From Hyphomicrobiales bacterium (GTDB lineage: Bacteria; Pseudomonadota; Alphaproteobacteria; Rhizobiales; Beijerinckiaceae), in contig JAGXAN010000011.1 of assembly GCA_019075865.1 (NCBI GenBank), positions 23,812 through 87,811 on the forward strand: DNA of 64,000 bases. Reading direction: 5' to 3'. A program made the position numbers and the translations under genes. This document shows positions 35,085-46,487 of this stretch, piece by piece; position 1 is the first letter of the stretch; every line of letters begins with the position of its first letter. The notes beneath the pieces are model-generated. The model worked only from the letters and a program-made list of their open reading frames with translations, had not been told where the DNA came from and did not search any database.

Positions 35085-35864
35085 ATGGGATTTTATTTGC
35101 GTATGCGCCGCGCCATGGTGGCCCTTTCAACGCTAAGCGCGCTGGTGGTCGCATGGTTCGTGCTGACCACCGTGACCGGGTTGATTTCGTCGGGTCGATT
35201 CCCGGACCCCTTCGCGACCTGGGCGGCCATGCGCCAATTGGTGAGCCCCGGTTATGCCGGCAGCACTTTGGTGGTTCATGTGGTTCATAGCCTCACATTG
35301 GTGCTTGGCGGGTTCATGCTGGCCTCAACGCTGGGAGTTTCCCTTGGCCTGTTGATGGGTTGGAGCCGCAAGGCCGAAGCGTTCATCAATCCGATATTTC
35401 TGTTGCTGCGGCCCATTCCCCCGCTTGCCTGGATACCGCTCGCCATTCTTTGGCTTGGGCTGGGCGATGCGGCCAAGATCATGGTCATCGTCATTGCCGC
35501 TTTCGTGCCCAATGTCATCAACACTTCCACGGGCGTGCGCACCATCGAGAAAACGGTCTTTGAGGCCTCACAAATGCTTGGCACGCCGCGCTGGCGTTTT
35601 GTGGGCGAGGTGCTGATTCCGGCCAGTCTGCCGGCCATTTTCACCGGACTGCGCCTGTCGTTGCAGGCAGCTTGGACGACGTTGGTTGCGGCTGAACTGG
35701 TCGGCGCGCTGGCGGGGATCGGGCTGGTGCTCAATGTGGCCCAGCAGGATATTTATCCGGCGATGATCCTTAGCGCCATGTTTGTGGTCGGGGTATTGGG
35801 CTGGCTGATGACGCTGTTGCTTGGGTTTGTCGAACGCCGGGCGCTGGCCTGGAGGACGGCTTGA
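35085..35864 (+). CDS. ABC permease, NitT/TauT (SsuC/TauC) type, 1
   Basis: This 259-residue inner-membrane protein has about six TM helices. The EAA-type motif reads VFEASQMLGTPRWRFVGEV followed by LIPASLPAIFTGLR, characteristic of sulfonate/nitrate/taurine permeases. RPIPPLAWIPLAILWLGLG is the conserved TM segment of this family. It is the first gene of an importer operon that continues with a second permease, ATPase, binding protein and hpsNOP. An anion such as a C3 sulfonate is the likely cargo. Confidence 0.9.
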   Translation: MGFYLRMRRAMVALSTLSALVVAWFVLTTVTGLISSGRFPDPFATWAAMRQLVSPGYAGSTLVVHVVHSLTLVLGGFMLASTLGVSLGLLMGWSRKAEAFINPIFLLLRPIPPLAWIPLAILWLGLGDAAKIMVIVIAAFVPNVINTSTGVRTIEKTVFEASQMLGTPRWRFVGEVLIPASLPAIFTGLRLSLQAAWTTLVAAELVGALAGIGLVLNVAQQDIYPAMILSAMFVVGVLGWLMTLLLGFVERRALAWRTA

Positions 35865-35866
35865 TC

Positions 35867-36652
35867 ATGGAGCATCGCATTAGCTTGCGGGAAACTTTGG
35901 CCTATGGCGCCATCGGGTTGGCCGTCTTTTTTACGGTCTGGTCTGCGCTGGTGCTCAGCGGCGTTGTGCCGCATACCTTCCTGCCTTTGCCCACGGAAAT
36001 CATTGGGCGTTTCATCACGCTGCTTACCCATACGTTTGCTGGAGCGACCTTGCCTCAGCATCTCCTCGCCAGCCTTGGCCGCTATTTGGAGGGCTTTCTG
36101 CTGGCGGCCGCGGTGGGGGTGCCGTTGGGTTTGCTCATGGGCTGGTTCCGATGGCTGGATGATATATTGAGCCCGATTTTTGACGGCCTGCGGTTTATTG
36201 CCCCGATTGCCTGGGTGCCCTTTGCCGCGCTTTGGTTTGGCACCGGCTTTGGCGGGCCGATCATGATCATATTTGCAGGGGCTTTTCCGCCCTGCCTTAT
36301 CAACGCGCATCGTGGTGCGCGCTTTGTCAGTCCGAGTCTGATTGAGGCGGCAAGCATGCTCGGCACCGGGCATTTGCGTATGATTTACGAAGTGCTTTTG
36401 CCCGCATCGCTGCCCTCGATTGTCGCTGGATTGCGGGTCTCAGCCGGACTTGGCTGGCAATCGCTGGTCGGTGCCGAACTTATCGTCGCGGCCAACGGCA
36501 TTGGCTACATGATGGTGCAGGGCCAAGCCAACGTCCAGACTTCGACGGTCATGGCCGGCATGATGTCAATCGGCCTTGTCGGCTTTGGGATGGACCGCCT
36601 GCTCCGCCTTGCCGAATTGACCATTGGCCGACGTCTTGGTCAACCAACCTGA
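35867..36652 (+). CDS. ABC permease, NitT/TauT type, 2
   Basis: This is a 261-residue homologue of the preceding permease, with FDGLRFIAPIAWVPFAALWF and the coupling motif LIEASMLGTGHLRMIYEV-like segment. The preferred start is the ATG at 35867. A TTG at 35861 overlapping the upstream stop is possible, since GGAGGA lies 4 bases before it. The two unlike permeases presumably form a heterodimer, whereas TauC/SsuC systems use one. This is an unusual detail of the importer. Confidence 0.88.
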   Translation: MEHRISLRETLAYGAIGLAVFFTVWSALVLSGVVPHTFLPLPTEIIGRFITLLTHTFAGATLPQHLLASLGRYLEGFLLAAAVGVPLGLLMGWFRWLDDILSPIFDGLRFIAPIAWVPFAALWFGTGFGGPIMIIFAGAFPPCLINAHRGARFVSPSLIEAASMLGTGHLRMIYEVLLPASLPSIVAGLRVSAGLGWQSLVGAELIVAANGIGYMMVQGQANVQTSTVMAGMMSIGLVGFGMDRLLRLAELTIGRRLGQPT

Positions 36653-36662
36653 GGAGCGGCGT

Positions 36663-37445
36663 GTGGGGTCTATCAGCTTTGATAATGTTGGCAAAGTTTT
36701 TGGTGCAGGTGCCGGCGCCCTGGTAGCGCTGGAGGGCATCACCCTCACGGTGGCAGACAAGGAATTTGTTGCCATTGTCGGGCCCTCAGGTTGTGGCAAG
36801 ACGACGTGTTTGCGCATGGTGGCAGGGTTCGAGCGCCCTTCGAGTGGCAACATTAGCGTGGACGGCAAGCTGATTGTGGCGCCCGGACCCGATCGGGCCG
36901 TGGTGTTTCAGCAATTTGCACTTTTCCCATGGAAAACGGTGCGCGGCAATATCGAGATGGGACTGCGCAACAAGAATATGTCGCTCGCGCAGCGCATGCC
37001 GCTGGTGGATGCGGCGCTGAAATTGATGAATCTTGAAAGCCACGCCAACGCCTTTCCGCACCAACTTTCGGGTGGCATGCAACAGCGTGTTGCGATTGCG
37101 CGGGCCTACGTGCTCGACCCGGCGGTGCTGCTGATGGATGAACCTTTCGGGGCGCTGGATGCCCAAACCAGAGTGGTGATGCAAGAGGAACTGGTGCGCC
37201 TCGCCCGCCTCAACCCGCGGACCGTACTTTTCATCACCCATAGCGTCGAAGAGGCGGTCTATCTGGCGGACCGCGTCGCGATCATGGGACGGCGACACGG
37301 CCGCATCAAAGCCATTGTTGACATTAAATCAGTTCGTCTAGCCGAGCAGTGGGATCAATTGGAGCGGATTGAAGACGTGATGGAGCAAGAATCCTTTGTG
37401 CATCTGCGCTCCAGCATTTGGAAATCATTGCGTGAAGAAAAGTGA
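36663..37445 (+). CDS. ABC ATPase, NitT/TauT type
   Basis: This is a 260-residue protein. The GTG at 36663 is chosen because GAGGAG stands 6 bases before it and it follows the permease stop by 10 bases; a TTG at 36624 in the same frame would overlap the permease. Walker A is GPSGCGKTT, signature LSGGMQQR, Walker B VLLMDEPFGALDA and H-loop ITHSVEEA, the typical TauB/SsuB pattern. It powers uptake through the two preceding permeases. Confidence 0.9.
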   Translation: MGSISFDNVGKVFGAGAGALVALEGITLTVADKEFVAIVGPSGCGKTTCLRMVAGFERPSSGNISVDGKLIVAPGPDRAVVFQQFALFPWKTVRGNIEMGLRNKNMSLAQRMPLVDAALKLMNLESHANAFPHQLSGGMQQRVAIARAYVLDPAVLLMDEPFGALDAQTRVVMQEELVRLARLNPRTVLFITHSVEEAVYLADRVAIMGRRHGRIKAIVDIKSVRLAEQWDQLERIEDVMEQESFVHLRSSIWKSLREEK

Positions 37446-37528
37446 AACATGGAATCCGGTCACAGTGAGCGCAATGAAAAACGGGTTCCCAAGCCATCAG
37501 CGTTACAAAACAAAGCAGGGAGAAAAAA

Positions 37529-39969
<2,441 letters not shown>

Positions 39970-39972
39970 GCC

Positions 39973-40743
39973 ATGTTTCAACTTGCCCCGCTCTTCGATC
40001 TCACCGGCAAAATCGCCCTGGTCACCGGCGGCAACAGTGGCATAGGCGAGGCAATGGCTTACGGGCTTGGCCTGGCGGGGGCGGAAATCGTGCTCGTCGC
40101 CCGCCGACCCGAAGCCTTGCAGGAAGCCGTTGCCAAACTCCGAAATTGTGGCATCGACGCCCATTGGATCACGGCGGATCTGGCGGAGCCTGACGCCGCC
40201 GACACAATCGCCGCAGTATTGGCAAAATCCGGGCTGAAGGTCGATATAATCGTCAATGCTGCCGGATTGAACCTGCGCGAGCCGTTTGGCGAGGTCACGG
40301 CTGCGCATTTTGATCTGCATATGGCGGTGCATGTGCGCGCGCCGTTTTTGCTGGTACAGAAGCTGGCTCCGGCCATGGCGGCGCGGCAATGGGGGCGGAT
40401 TATCAATCTGGCTTCATTGCAAAGCTTTCGGGCCTTCGCTAATTCTGCGCCTTATGGGGCGGCAAAAGGCGGTATTGCCCAGCTAACCCGTGCCATGGCG
40501 CAGGAATGGTCGCAGCATGGCATCACCTGCAACGCCATCGGGCCAGGATTTTTCCCAACTCCGCTCACGGCCGCCGTCTTTGCCGATCCGCAGCGCGCCG
40601 CGCAAAATGCCGCGCAAACGGCCATCGGTCGCAATGGTGCCCTTAGCGATCTGCATGGCGCCACCGTTTTTCTGGCTTCCAATGCTTCAGCCTACGTCAC
40701 CGGGCAGATTTTGATGGTCGATGGCGGTTTCACGGCCAAATAA
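39973..40743 (+). CDS. hpsO: HpsO-like short-chain dehydrogenase
   Basis: This is a 256-residue classical SDR. The NAD(P) motif is TGGNSGIGEA (18-27), NAAG is at 95-98, and the catalytic Ser148, Tyr161 and Lys165 (YGAAK) are in place. The C-terminus DGGFTAK is typical. It starts 3 bases after the hpsN stop. In DHPS degradation, HpsO and HpsP interconvert (R)-DHPS and (S)-DHPS through sulfohydroxyacetone. The assignment rests on context with HpsN and HpsP; alone it is just an SDR. Confidence 0.72.
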   Translation: MFQLAPLFDLTGKIALVTGGNSGIGEAMAYGLGLAGAEIVLVARRPEALQEAVAKLRNCGIDAHWITADLAEPDAADTIAAVLAKSGLKVDIIVNAAGLNLREPFGEVTAAHFDLHMAVHVRAPFLLVQKLAPAMAARQWGRIINLASLQSFRAFANSAPYGAAKGGIAQLTRAMAQEWSQHGITCNAIGPGFFPTPLTAAVFADPQRAAQNAAQTAIGRNGALSDLHGATVFLASNASAYVTGQILMVDGGFTAK

Positions 40744-40761
40744 CAGGCAGGGTCAAAGCTC

Positions 40762-41763
40762 ATGAAGGCACTTATCTATACAGCGCCGCACAACCTGGAA
40801 TTTGGGGACTGGAAACAGGCCGAACCCAAAGACGATGAGGTGCTGGTCAAGGTGGAAGCCGTTGGCATTTGCGGTTCGGACATGCACGCTTATCATGGCC
40901 ATGACACGCGTCGGCCACCGCCGCTGATCTTGGGGCATGAGGCCGCCGGTCGCATCGCGTCGGGGCCGCGCATCGGCCAACGCGTCACCATCAACCCGCT
41001 GGTCATAGATCCAGATTGCGCTTTTGCGATGGAGGGTCGCGGGCATCTCTCGCCAACGAGGCAAATTCTCTCCATGCCGCCGCGTCCCGGTGCTTTTGCG
41101 CAAACCGTCTGTGTTCCGCAGCGCAATCTGGTGGATATCCCCGACCATCTTTCATTTGAACATGCGGCCCTGGCTGAACCGATTGCCGTTTGCTGGCATG
41201 CAGTTGCCCTTGGCACACGGCTGTTGGCATCCCCTTTGGCTTCAGTGCGCATGGTCGTGCTGGGCGGTGGTGCCATCGGGCTTGGTTGCGCGCTGGTTGG
41301 CACGCTGTTTGGTGCCAAGGACCTGTGGCTTGGCGAACCCAATCCCCTGCGCCGTCAAACCGCGCAGGCGCAATTGCAGGCGCATGTCTATGATCCTGGT
41401 AGCGCGTTGCAGCCTGAAGCCAATTCGGCCGATCTCGTCATTGACGCCGTTGGCGCAGATGCAACCCGGGCCGCTGCCAGTCAATTGGTGCGACCGGGCG
41501 GGGTTATCGTCCATCTCGGGCTGTTGCCAGGCACAAGCGGGCTCGATATCCGCAAGATCACGCTTCAGGAAGTCATCGTCACCGGCGCCTATTGCTACAC
41601 GCCTACCGATTTCAAAAATTCAGTTGCGGCTCTGGCGGCGGGTCATTTGGGAAAATTGGGTTGGTTTGAGCAAAGGGCGCTGGCCGATGGTGCCCAAGCC
41701 TTTGCCGATATTGACGCAGGTGTGGTCGCTGCCGCCAAAATTGTCCTGCGCACGCCCGGCTAG
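40762..41763 (+). CDS. hpsP: HpsP-like zinc-type alcohol dehydrogenase
   Basis: This is a 333-residue medium-chain dehydrogenase. Catalytic Zn ligands Cys37 (GICGSD), His59 and Glu60 (GHEAAG) are seen, and the Rossmann motif GGGAIGLGCA follows. The four-Cys structural zinc lobe is absent; the loop reads NPLVIDPDCAFAMEGRG with a single Cys, so it may lack structural zinc. It lies 18 bases after hpsO and completes an hpsNOP-like set for the two enantiomers of DHPS. It converges with the flavoprotein gene, with only 9 bases between the stops. Confidence 0.72.
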   Translation: MKALIYTAPHNLEFGDWKQAEPKDDEVLVKVEAVGICGSDMHAYHGHDTRRPPPLILGHEAAGRIASGPRIGQRVTINPLVIDPDCAFAMEGRGHLSPTRQILSMPPRPGAFAQTVCVPQRNLVDIPDHLSFEHAALAEPIAVCWHAVALGTRLLASPLASVRMVVLGGGAIGLGCALVGTLFGAKDLWLGEPNPLRRQTAQAQLQAHVYDPGSALQPEANSADLVIDAVGADATRAAASQLVRPGGVIVHLGLLPGTSGLDIRKITLQEVIVTGAYCYTPTDFKNSVAALAAGHLGKLGWFEQRALADGAQAFADIDAGVVAAAKIVLRTPG

Positions 41764-41772
41764 GTTCAGGCG

Positions 41773-43524
41773 CTAGGCGGCCGCTTCCTTGAGCAAGGTT
41801 TCCCCCGGCCGCACGATGTTGAAAATCACCGGCGCTTCGCTGGCGACGATCCGCTCGTCCTTTTGGCGCACCACGGTATAGCAGGAGCTCGCAAGATCCG
41901 AAGTTTGCGGGTGATCGGTGCGATAATGCGCGCCGCGACTATCCTGCCTCGTCTGCGCGCCTTTCAAAATGGCCTGACTGACCAGAATCATGTTTTCAAG
42001 ATTGAGGCGATCCGTCCAGGTCAAATTATAACGCCGATCGATATTGGAAACGCCCGCCGCTGCCACGTCCACGGCGAGGGATTTCAGTACGATTTCAGCG
42101 CGCGCGAGCCCCTCGGCGCTCCGCAATATTCCAACGTCGTCCCACATGACCGAGTGAAGCGAGCGGCGAATGCCCTCAAGATCAAGCGTCTTGCGTCCGA
42201 TTGGGCCGAGCGCGCGGGCGAGCGAGGCCTCAATCTTCGACACATCCGGATCGGCGTGATGTTGGGTGCCGTCGCGAACCTGCCGCGCCATCGCTTCGCC
42301 AGCAAAGCCTCCAAATACGGTCGAGTTGGCAACCCCATTGCCACCCAGCCGGTTCGCGCCATGCACGCCGCCGGTATCTTCTCCCGCTGCGAATAATCCG
42401 GGCTGTTCCGTGCGACATTCGGCATCGAATATCACACCCCCCATCGTATAATGGGCGGTGGGAATCACCTGCACCCGTCCATTGGCAAGATCAAAGCCGC
42501 AATCGGCGCAACGCTCCACCATACCCTTGAAGCGACGGCGAACATCGGCGGGGCCAAGGTGGCTCATCTGAATCCAGACCCCACCATCGGGGGTCGCGTG
42601 GCCTTTCAAGATTCGGTCCATGATACTGCGGCTGACGACATCGCGCGTGGCGCGCTCGCCCTGCGGGTCATACTGGTGCATGAACCTCTCGCCCGTATTG
42701 TCGAGCAACCAACCGCCGGCCCCGCGCAAACCCTCTTCGAGAACAGTTCCAGTCATGCGTGTGTCATCGCCGGCCAAGAGGCCGGTTGGGTGAAATTGCA
42801 CCATTTCCATATCGCGCAAGGGCAAGCCGAGCCGCAGACTCATCGCCAGCCCGTCGCAGGTCTTGTCACCCGATGGCGTATGATACCGATACATGGTGGG
42901 GCCGCCGCCCGTCGCCAGCAAAACGGCTTTTGCCCGCGCAAACACGATTTCGCCGCTGCGCATATCCAACAGCAGCGCGCCGGCGATGGTCGCGCCATCG
43001 GCAGAAGGGATCAAATCCAGCGCGCGATGGTCTTCAAGGCGGTTCACGTCGCGTTTCCAGACCTGCTCGGACAATCGGTTGACGATTTCGATACCGGTCA
43101 GGTCGCCCTTATGCACCGTCCGGTCAAAGGTCTGGCCGGCGAAAGCTTTCTGATGCACGCTCCCGTCCGGATTACGATCGAAGAAACAGCCAAGCTCGGT
43201 TTCCAACTCCCGGATGCGGATTTGTGCGCCTTCGACCAGCTTCCAAGCCAAGGTTTGATTATTGATCCATTTGCCGCCGTTGATTGTGTCCATGAAATGC
43301 CGTTCCACAGAATCCCCGGGCGCGAGCGCGACATTATAGCCGCCCTGCACCATTCTCGTGCAGCCGCATTTCCCCAGCAAACCTTTGACGACAATCGTGA
43401 TGTCCAGTTCCGGCGCAAGCTTTTTTGCATGTAGTGCTGCAAACAGGCCCGCACCTCCCGCCCCCAGAATCAGAATATCGGTTTTGACTTCTCTCATTTG
43501 GGAAATGCTGGGCACCATCGACAT
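41773..43524 (-). CDS. Succinate dehydrogenase/fumarate reductase-type flavoprotein subunit
   Basis: This is a 583-residue protein. The FAD-binding GAGGAG is at 21-26. Active-site blocks HPTG, GERFM, RDVVSRSI, HYTMGGV and SRGAHYRTDHPQ are all present, so dicarboxylate redox chemistry is expected. At the position of the His that covalently holds FAD in SdhA/FrdA (SHT-A-QGG), this protein has Cys55 (GCTRMVQGG), so FAD is probably non-covalent. The ATG at 43524 is used; a TTG at 43536 is the furthest upstream option. The matching Fe-S and anchor subunits are encoded upstream in the same operon. Confidence 0.88.
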   Translation of the reverse strand: MSMVPSISQMREVKTDILILGAGGAGLFAALHAKKLAPELDITIVVKGLLGKCGCTRMVQGGYNVALAPGDSVERHFMDTINGGKWINNQTLAWKLVEGAQIRIRELETELGCFFDRNPDGSVHQKAFAGQTFDRTVHKGDLTGIEIVNRLSEQVWKRDVNRLEDHRALDLIPSADGATIAGALLLDMRSGEIVFARAKAVLLATGGGPTMYRYHTPSGDKTCDGLAMSLRLGLPLRDMEMVQFHPTGLLAGDDTRMTGTVLEEGLRGAGGWLLDNTGERFMHQYDPQGERATRDVVSRSIMDRILKGHATPDGGVWIQMSHLGPADVRRRFKGMVERCADCGFDLANGRVQVIPTAHYTMGGVIFDAECRTEQPGLFAAGEDTGGVHGANRLGGNGVANSTVFGGFAGEAMARQVRDGTQHHADPDVSKIEASLARALGPIGRKTLDLEGIRRSLHSVMWDDVGILRSAEGLARAEIVLKSLAVDVAAAGVSNIDRRYNLTWTDRLNLENMILVSQAILKGAQTRQDSRGAHYRTDHPQTSDLASSCYTVVRQKDERIVASEAPVIFNIVRPGETLLKEAAA

Positions 43525-43554
43525 TATGCTTTCCAATCCAGGTTTTACGGATCC

Positions 43555-44166
43555 TCAATCCGCTAAGTCGAGGGAGGCGAGCACTGCATCACGCCGATTT
43601 TTCACGTCATTCTGAACCCGTGCGAATAATGATCCGCCATGCGAGTCCATGCCCACCAGCAACGGACCAAAACCCTTGATGCGAAAGCGCCAGAGGCTTT
43701 CGGGATTGAGATCATCAAGGTCAACCGCGTCAATCGCTTCAATCCACGTTGTCTCCAGCGCTGCCGCGCCGCCAACAATGGCAAGGTATGCGCCGCCCAT
43801 TTCGCTGAACGCCTTCAGCGTTTCCTCGCCCATGCCGCCTTTGCCCACAATCAGCCTTACCCCTTCGCGCTGCATCAGGTCGCGGGTGAAGCGCTCCATG
43901 CGCATCGAGGTTGTTGTTCCGATGCAAATGGGTTCATAGCCGGCCGGAGATTCCGGGCAAACCTCCACCTTGCGCACATTCGGCGCGGTGTGAATGACGG
44001 CATGACCGCTGAGGTAAAGCGAAGTGCGGCGGCCCTGATCAAACATGGCGATCAGCGTCGCATCGCGTATGCCAAACAAGGTTTCCTCCAGTGTCACCGT
44101 ATCTGCCACCCGGAGCGCCCGTATCTGGTCTTCGGTCACGGGCGTCTTGAGAACATGATGGGCCAT
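43555..44166 (-). CDS. Class I fumarase / tartrate-dehydratase-type enzyme, beta subunit
   Basis: This is a 203-residue protein of the TtdB/FumB-C-terminal family, with DATLIAMFDQGRR, the ligand loop EVCPESPAGYEPICIGTTTS and IVGKGGMG. It supplies part of the substrate site of a two-subunit Fe-S hydro-lyase. A GGGAGG ribosome site precedes the ATG, 10 bases after the alpha-subunit stop. The substrate could be fumarate/malate, tartrate or a substituted analogue. Confidence 0.9.
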   Translation of the reverse strand: MAHHVLKTPVTEDQIRALRVADTVTLEETLFGIRDATLIAMFDQGRRTSLYLSGHAVIHTAPNVRKVEVCPESPAGYEPICIGTTTSMRMERFTRDLMQREGVRLIVGKGGMGEETLKAFSEMGGAYLAIVGGAAALETTWIEAIDAVDLDDLNPESLWRFRIKGFGPLLVGMDSHGGSLFARVQNDVKNRRDAVLASLDLAD

Positions 44167-44176
44167 GACTGCCTCC

Positions 44177-45052
44177 CTAAACGCCGAATGAGATGCCGCC
44201 GGGCGTGATGATCGCCCGCGCGCGCCGTGCCGAATGGCACTGGATATTCACCGCGACCGGCACAAGCGTGATGTGCGTTGCCGCGATTTCGACATGCACT
44301 TCAAAAGCGGTGGAGCGCCCGCCCAGTCCCTGCGGGCCAATGCCCAGCTCATTGACAGCTTTCGACAGCTGCGCCTCAATCTTGGCGCCTTCCGTATCAG
44401 CGCAGATGGAACCGATGGCCCGCGTGGCTGCAACCTTGGCCAGATGCATACAAAGGTCCGACGTGCCCCCCAGTCCGACACCGACGACCGTTGGCGGGCA
44501 GACCCGGCCACCCGATTCAATCACCCGGTCAATGACAAAAGCTTTTGCCGCCTTGATCCCGTCAGCGGGCGGAAACATCTTGAGATATGAGCCGCTTTCC
44601 GATCCCGATCCTTTTGGAATCATTTCGATATCAACGGTTTCCTCGCGCTCGTCAAAATCAAAATTGATTATCGGCACCCGCAGGCCGCAAGAGGTATGCT
44701 CGTTAAAACGGGTGATCGGATGCACAACCGAGGAGCGCAGCGGATGCTCGTGGGTCGCACGCTCACAACCCTGCCGTATGGCTTGTTTGAGTGCGGCACC
44801 GTCAAAATGCACGTCCCGCCCAATGGTCACATTATAGATCGGGATGCCGGTGTCTTGGCACAGCAGATTGCGGGTGCGTTCAGCCACGGCGACATTCTGG
44901 ATCATCGTACCCAAAATGGCTTTGCCGGTCTCGTTGGTTTCCTCCCTGAGCAAGCGGTCAAAGCCCGATTTAACGTCGTCCGGCAACAGCTTTAACGCCT
45001 GAATATAAAGGGTTTTGCTGATTTCTTCGATTTCCTTGAGATTGAGTTCCAT
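44177..45052 (-). CDS. Class I fumarase / tartrate-dehydratase-type enzyme, alpha subunit
   Basis: This is a 291-residue protein of the TtdA/FumA-N-terminal family. Cys residues in LLCQDTGIP, TSCGLRVPI and TSDLCMHL are the three likely ligands of an open [4Fe-4S] cluster. VHPITRFNEHTSCG is a family block and SGGRVCPPTVVGVGLGG carries a further Cys. It has a strong AGGAGGG box, 9 bases after the exporter gene. With the beta subunit it hydrates a C=C bond or dehydrates a hydroxy-acid. Together with the dehydrogenase it would carry succinate through fumarate to malate. Confidence 0.9.
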   Translation of the reverse strand: MELNLKEIEEISKTLYIQALKLLPDDVKSGFDRLLREETNETGKAILGTMIQNVAVAERTRNLLCQDTGIPIYNVTIGRDVHFDGAALKQAIRQGCERATHEHPLRSSVVHPITRFNEHTSCGLRVPIINFDFDEREETVDIEMIPKGSGSESGSYLKMFPPADGIKAAKAFVIDRVIESGGRVCPPTVVGVGLGGTSDLCMHLAKVAATRAIGSICADTEGAKIEAQLSKAVNELGIGPQGLGGRSTAFEVHVEIAATHITLVPVAVNIQCHSARRARAIITPGGISFGV

Positions 45053-45061
45053 AAAACCCTC

Positions 45062-45796
45062 CTAAAAGATGAGGCTTAAGCCCGATAAGGCGACGCCAAC
45101 CGCGACCACGCGGCGGAATGTCGGCTCGTCAAAATAGCCAAATAGCTTCCAGCCGAGCCAGACGCCGGCCAGCAACGCTGGCAACGACAGGACGATCAGC
45201 CACAGGCCGGATCGATCGAGGCCAAAGACGCCCATCATCAGCAAAGTCGCGAGTTGCGCCACGATGATATAGGGTTGATAGACCGCCCGCGCTTCGTTTG
45301 GCGACCAGCCGCGCAATTGCGTCCACATCATTGGCAGCACGCCCGAAAAGCCTCCCAGACCACCGAGGATGCCGCCCATAAACCCGACTGTCGCATCCGC
45401 GCCGCGCCCGCCGATGCGCAAATGCGGCAGCCGTCGCACCAGCGCCGCATATAGGCCAAAGCAGACGAGCAAAGCGCCGAGAATGTGCTTCAGCGAGGCA
45501 AAATCCAGCGTCGCCAGCAATCGGACACCCAAGGGTATGCCAAGCAGGCAACCCGCCACAAACGGCCACAAACGGCCCAATATGATCGAGCGGCGCATCG
45601 GCCAGACCATGCCACAGTGCAAAATGGCACCGCACCCGACAATCAGCGTCGTCGTTTGCACCGGGGTCAGCCGATGCAGCCAGATCGAGGACGCCGCCAG
45701 CGCAAATCCAAACCCGCCCGCACCCGCGACAAACGCGCCCAGAAAGGCACCGGACCATAGAATCAGCAGATAATTCAAAGTGAGGTCGCTGGTCAT
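45062..45796 (-). CDS. TauE/SafE-family anion (sulfite) exporter
   Basis: This is a 244-residue protein with eight TM helices. The family repeat is visible in both halves, for example FVAGAGGFGFAL and GGILGGLGGFSGVLPMM. The start is the ATG at 45796, overlapping the previous stop (ATGA). TauE/SafE members export sulfite or organosulfonates. A sulfite exporter is expected where sulfolactate is split by SuyAB, whose genes lie 5 kb away and are transcribed divergently from this operon. The exact anion is inferred, not seen. Confidence 0.85.
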   Translation of the reverse strand: MTSDLTLNYLLILWSGAFLGAFVAGAGGFGFALAASSIWLHRLTPVQTTTLIVGCGAILHCGMVWPMRRSIILGRLWPFVAGCLLGIPLGVRLLATLDFASLKHILGALLVCFGLYAALVRRLPHLRIGGRGADATVGFMGGILGGLGGFSGVLPMMWTQLRGWSPNEARAVYQPYIIVAQLATLLMMGVFGLDRSGLWLIVLSLPALLAGVWLGWKLFGYFDEPTFRRVVAVGVALSGLSLIF

Positions 45797-46161
45797 GATA
45801 AACCCATTTGAATATTGAGCAGGAATAATAATCCGCTGGCCAAAGCGAAGGCGAAACAAACCGCAATCGTGGCTGCGGTTCGCTCGCGCAAGTCGAGAAA
45901 TTCAATGGCAAGTATTCTCAAGCCGCAGGCAAGATGCACCGCCAGTGAGGTGACCAGGCCGACCTCAAGCACTTTGATGATCGGGTTTTCTGTCACATTC
46001 ATGAAGCGCTCGAACTTCCCGGCCCCCGACAAAGCCGAACCCAACGCGAGAAAATGCGCGGGCAAAAAAAACGTGAGTGCGAGGCCGGAGAGACGATGAA
46101 CGACGGACGCGACCACACCGGGTCGACGCTGCGCATGCATGAAGCCAGTTGAGCGTCTCAT
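45793..46161 (-). CDS. Succinate dehydrogenase/fumarate reductase membrane anchor subunit, 2
   Basis: This is a 122-residue protein with three TM helices. Conserved points are HRLSGLALTFFLPAHFLAL and HLACGLRILAIEFLD, resembling SdhC-type anchors with haem- or quinone-side His residues. The ATG at 46161 overlaps the stop of the other anchor gene, and its own stop overlaps the exporter ATG, both as ATGA. The longer frame upstream is not used. Confidence 0.82.
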   Translation of the reverse strand: MRRSTGFMHAQRRPGVVASVVHRLSGLALTFFLPAHFLALGSALSGAGKFERFMNVTENPIIKVLEVGLVTSLAVHLACGLRILAIEFLDLRERTAATIAVCFAFALASGLLFLLNIQMGLS

Positions 46162-46487
46162 GACACAAAGACTCCGTAAGCTGCGCGCAATCCCAAGACG
46201 ATCAGCAGCAGTGCAAAAGCAATCAGCAAGCTGTCCACGCGGCTGCCCCACCATCCCAGCCACTCGCGCAGAATGTTGCGAAGTCCTATCGGCCCATGGA
46301 TGGCCGCCGCGACCACAAAGACCGAATAAAGCGTCAGGAAGGCCCAATTGCCATGCGTGCGTTGTAATATATGTTGCGCCGTCAACCCCTGCCGGGCCGC
46401 ATAGAGGATTGTCGTGAGATGGATGGTGACGGCGAAAGCCAGAATCACCGCCGTAACCCGTTGCGCCAGAAACAGGGCAGCGTTCAT
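46158..46487 (-). CDS. Succinate dehydrogenase/fumarate reductase membrane anchor subunit, 1
   Basis: This is a 109-residue protein with three TM helices. FLAQRVTAVILAFAVTIHL and AAIHGPIGLRNILREW resemble SdhD/FrdD-style anchors with quinone/haem-side His residues. The ATG at 46487 overlaps the Fe-S subunit stop (ATGA). With the second anchor it would tie the dehydrogenase to the quinone pool. Confidence 0.8.
   Translation of the reverse strand: MNAALFLAQRVTAVILAFAVTIHLTTILYAARQGLTAQHILQRTHGNWAFLTLYSVFVVAAAIHGPIGLRNILREWLGWWGSRVDSLLIAFALLLIVLGLRAAYGVFVS

Noticed and set aside
42451..43434. Long open frame antisense to the flavoprotein gene
   Set aside because: It lies opposite a well-supported gene, has no ribosome site and no recognisable domain; GC-rich codon use opens such frames. 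The same applies to the long antisense frames at 1970-2779 and 59095-60513.
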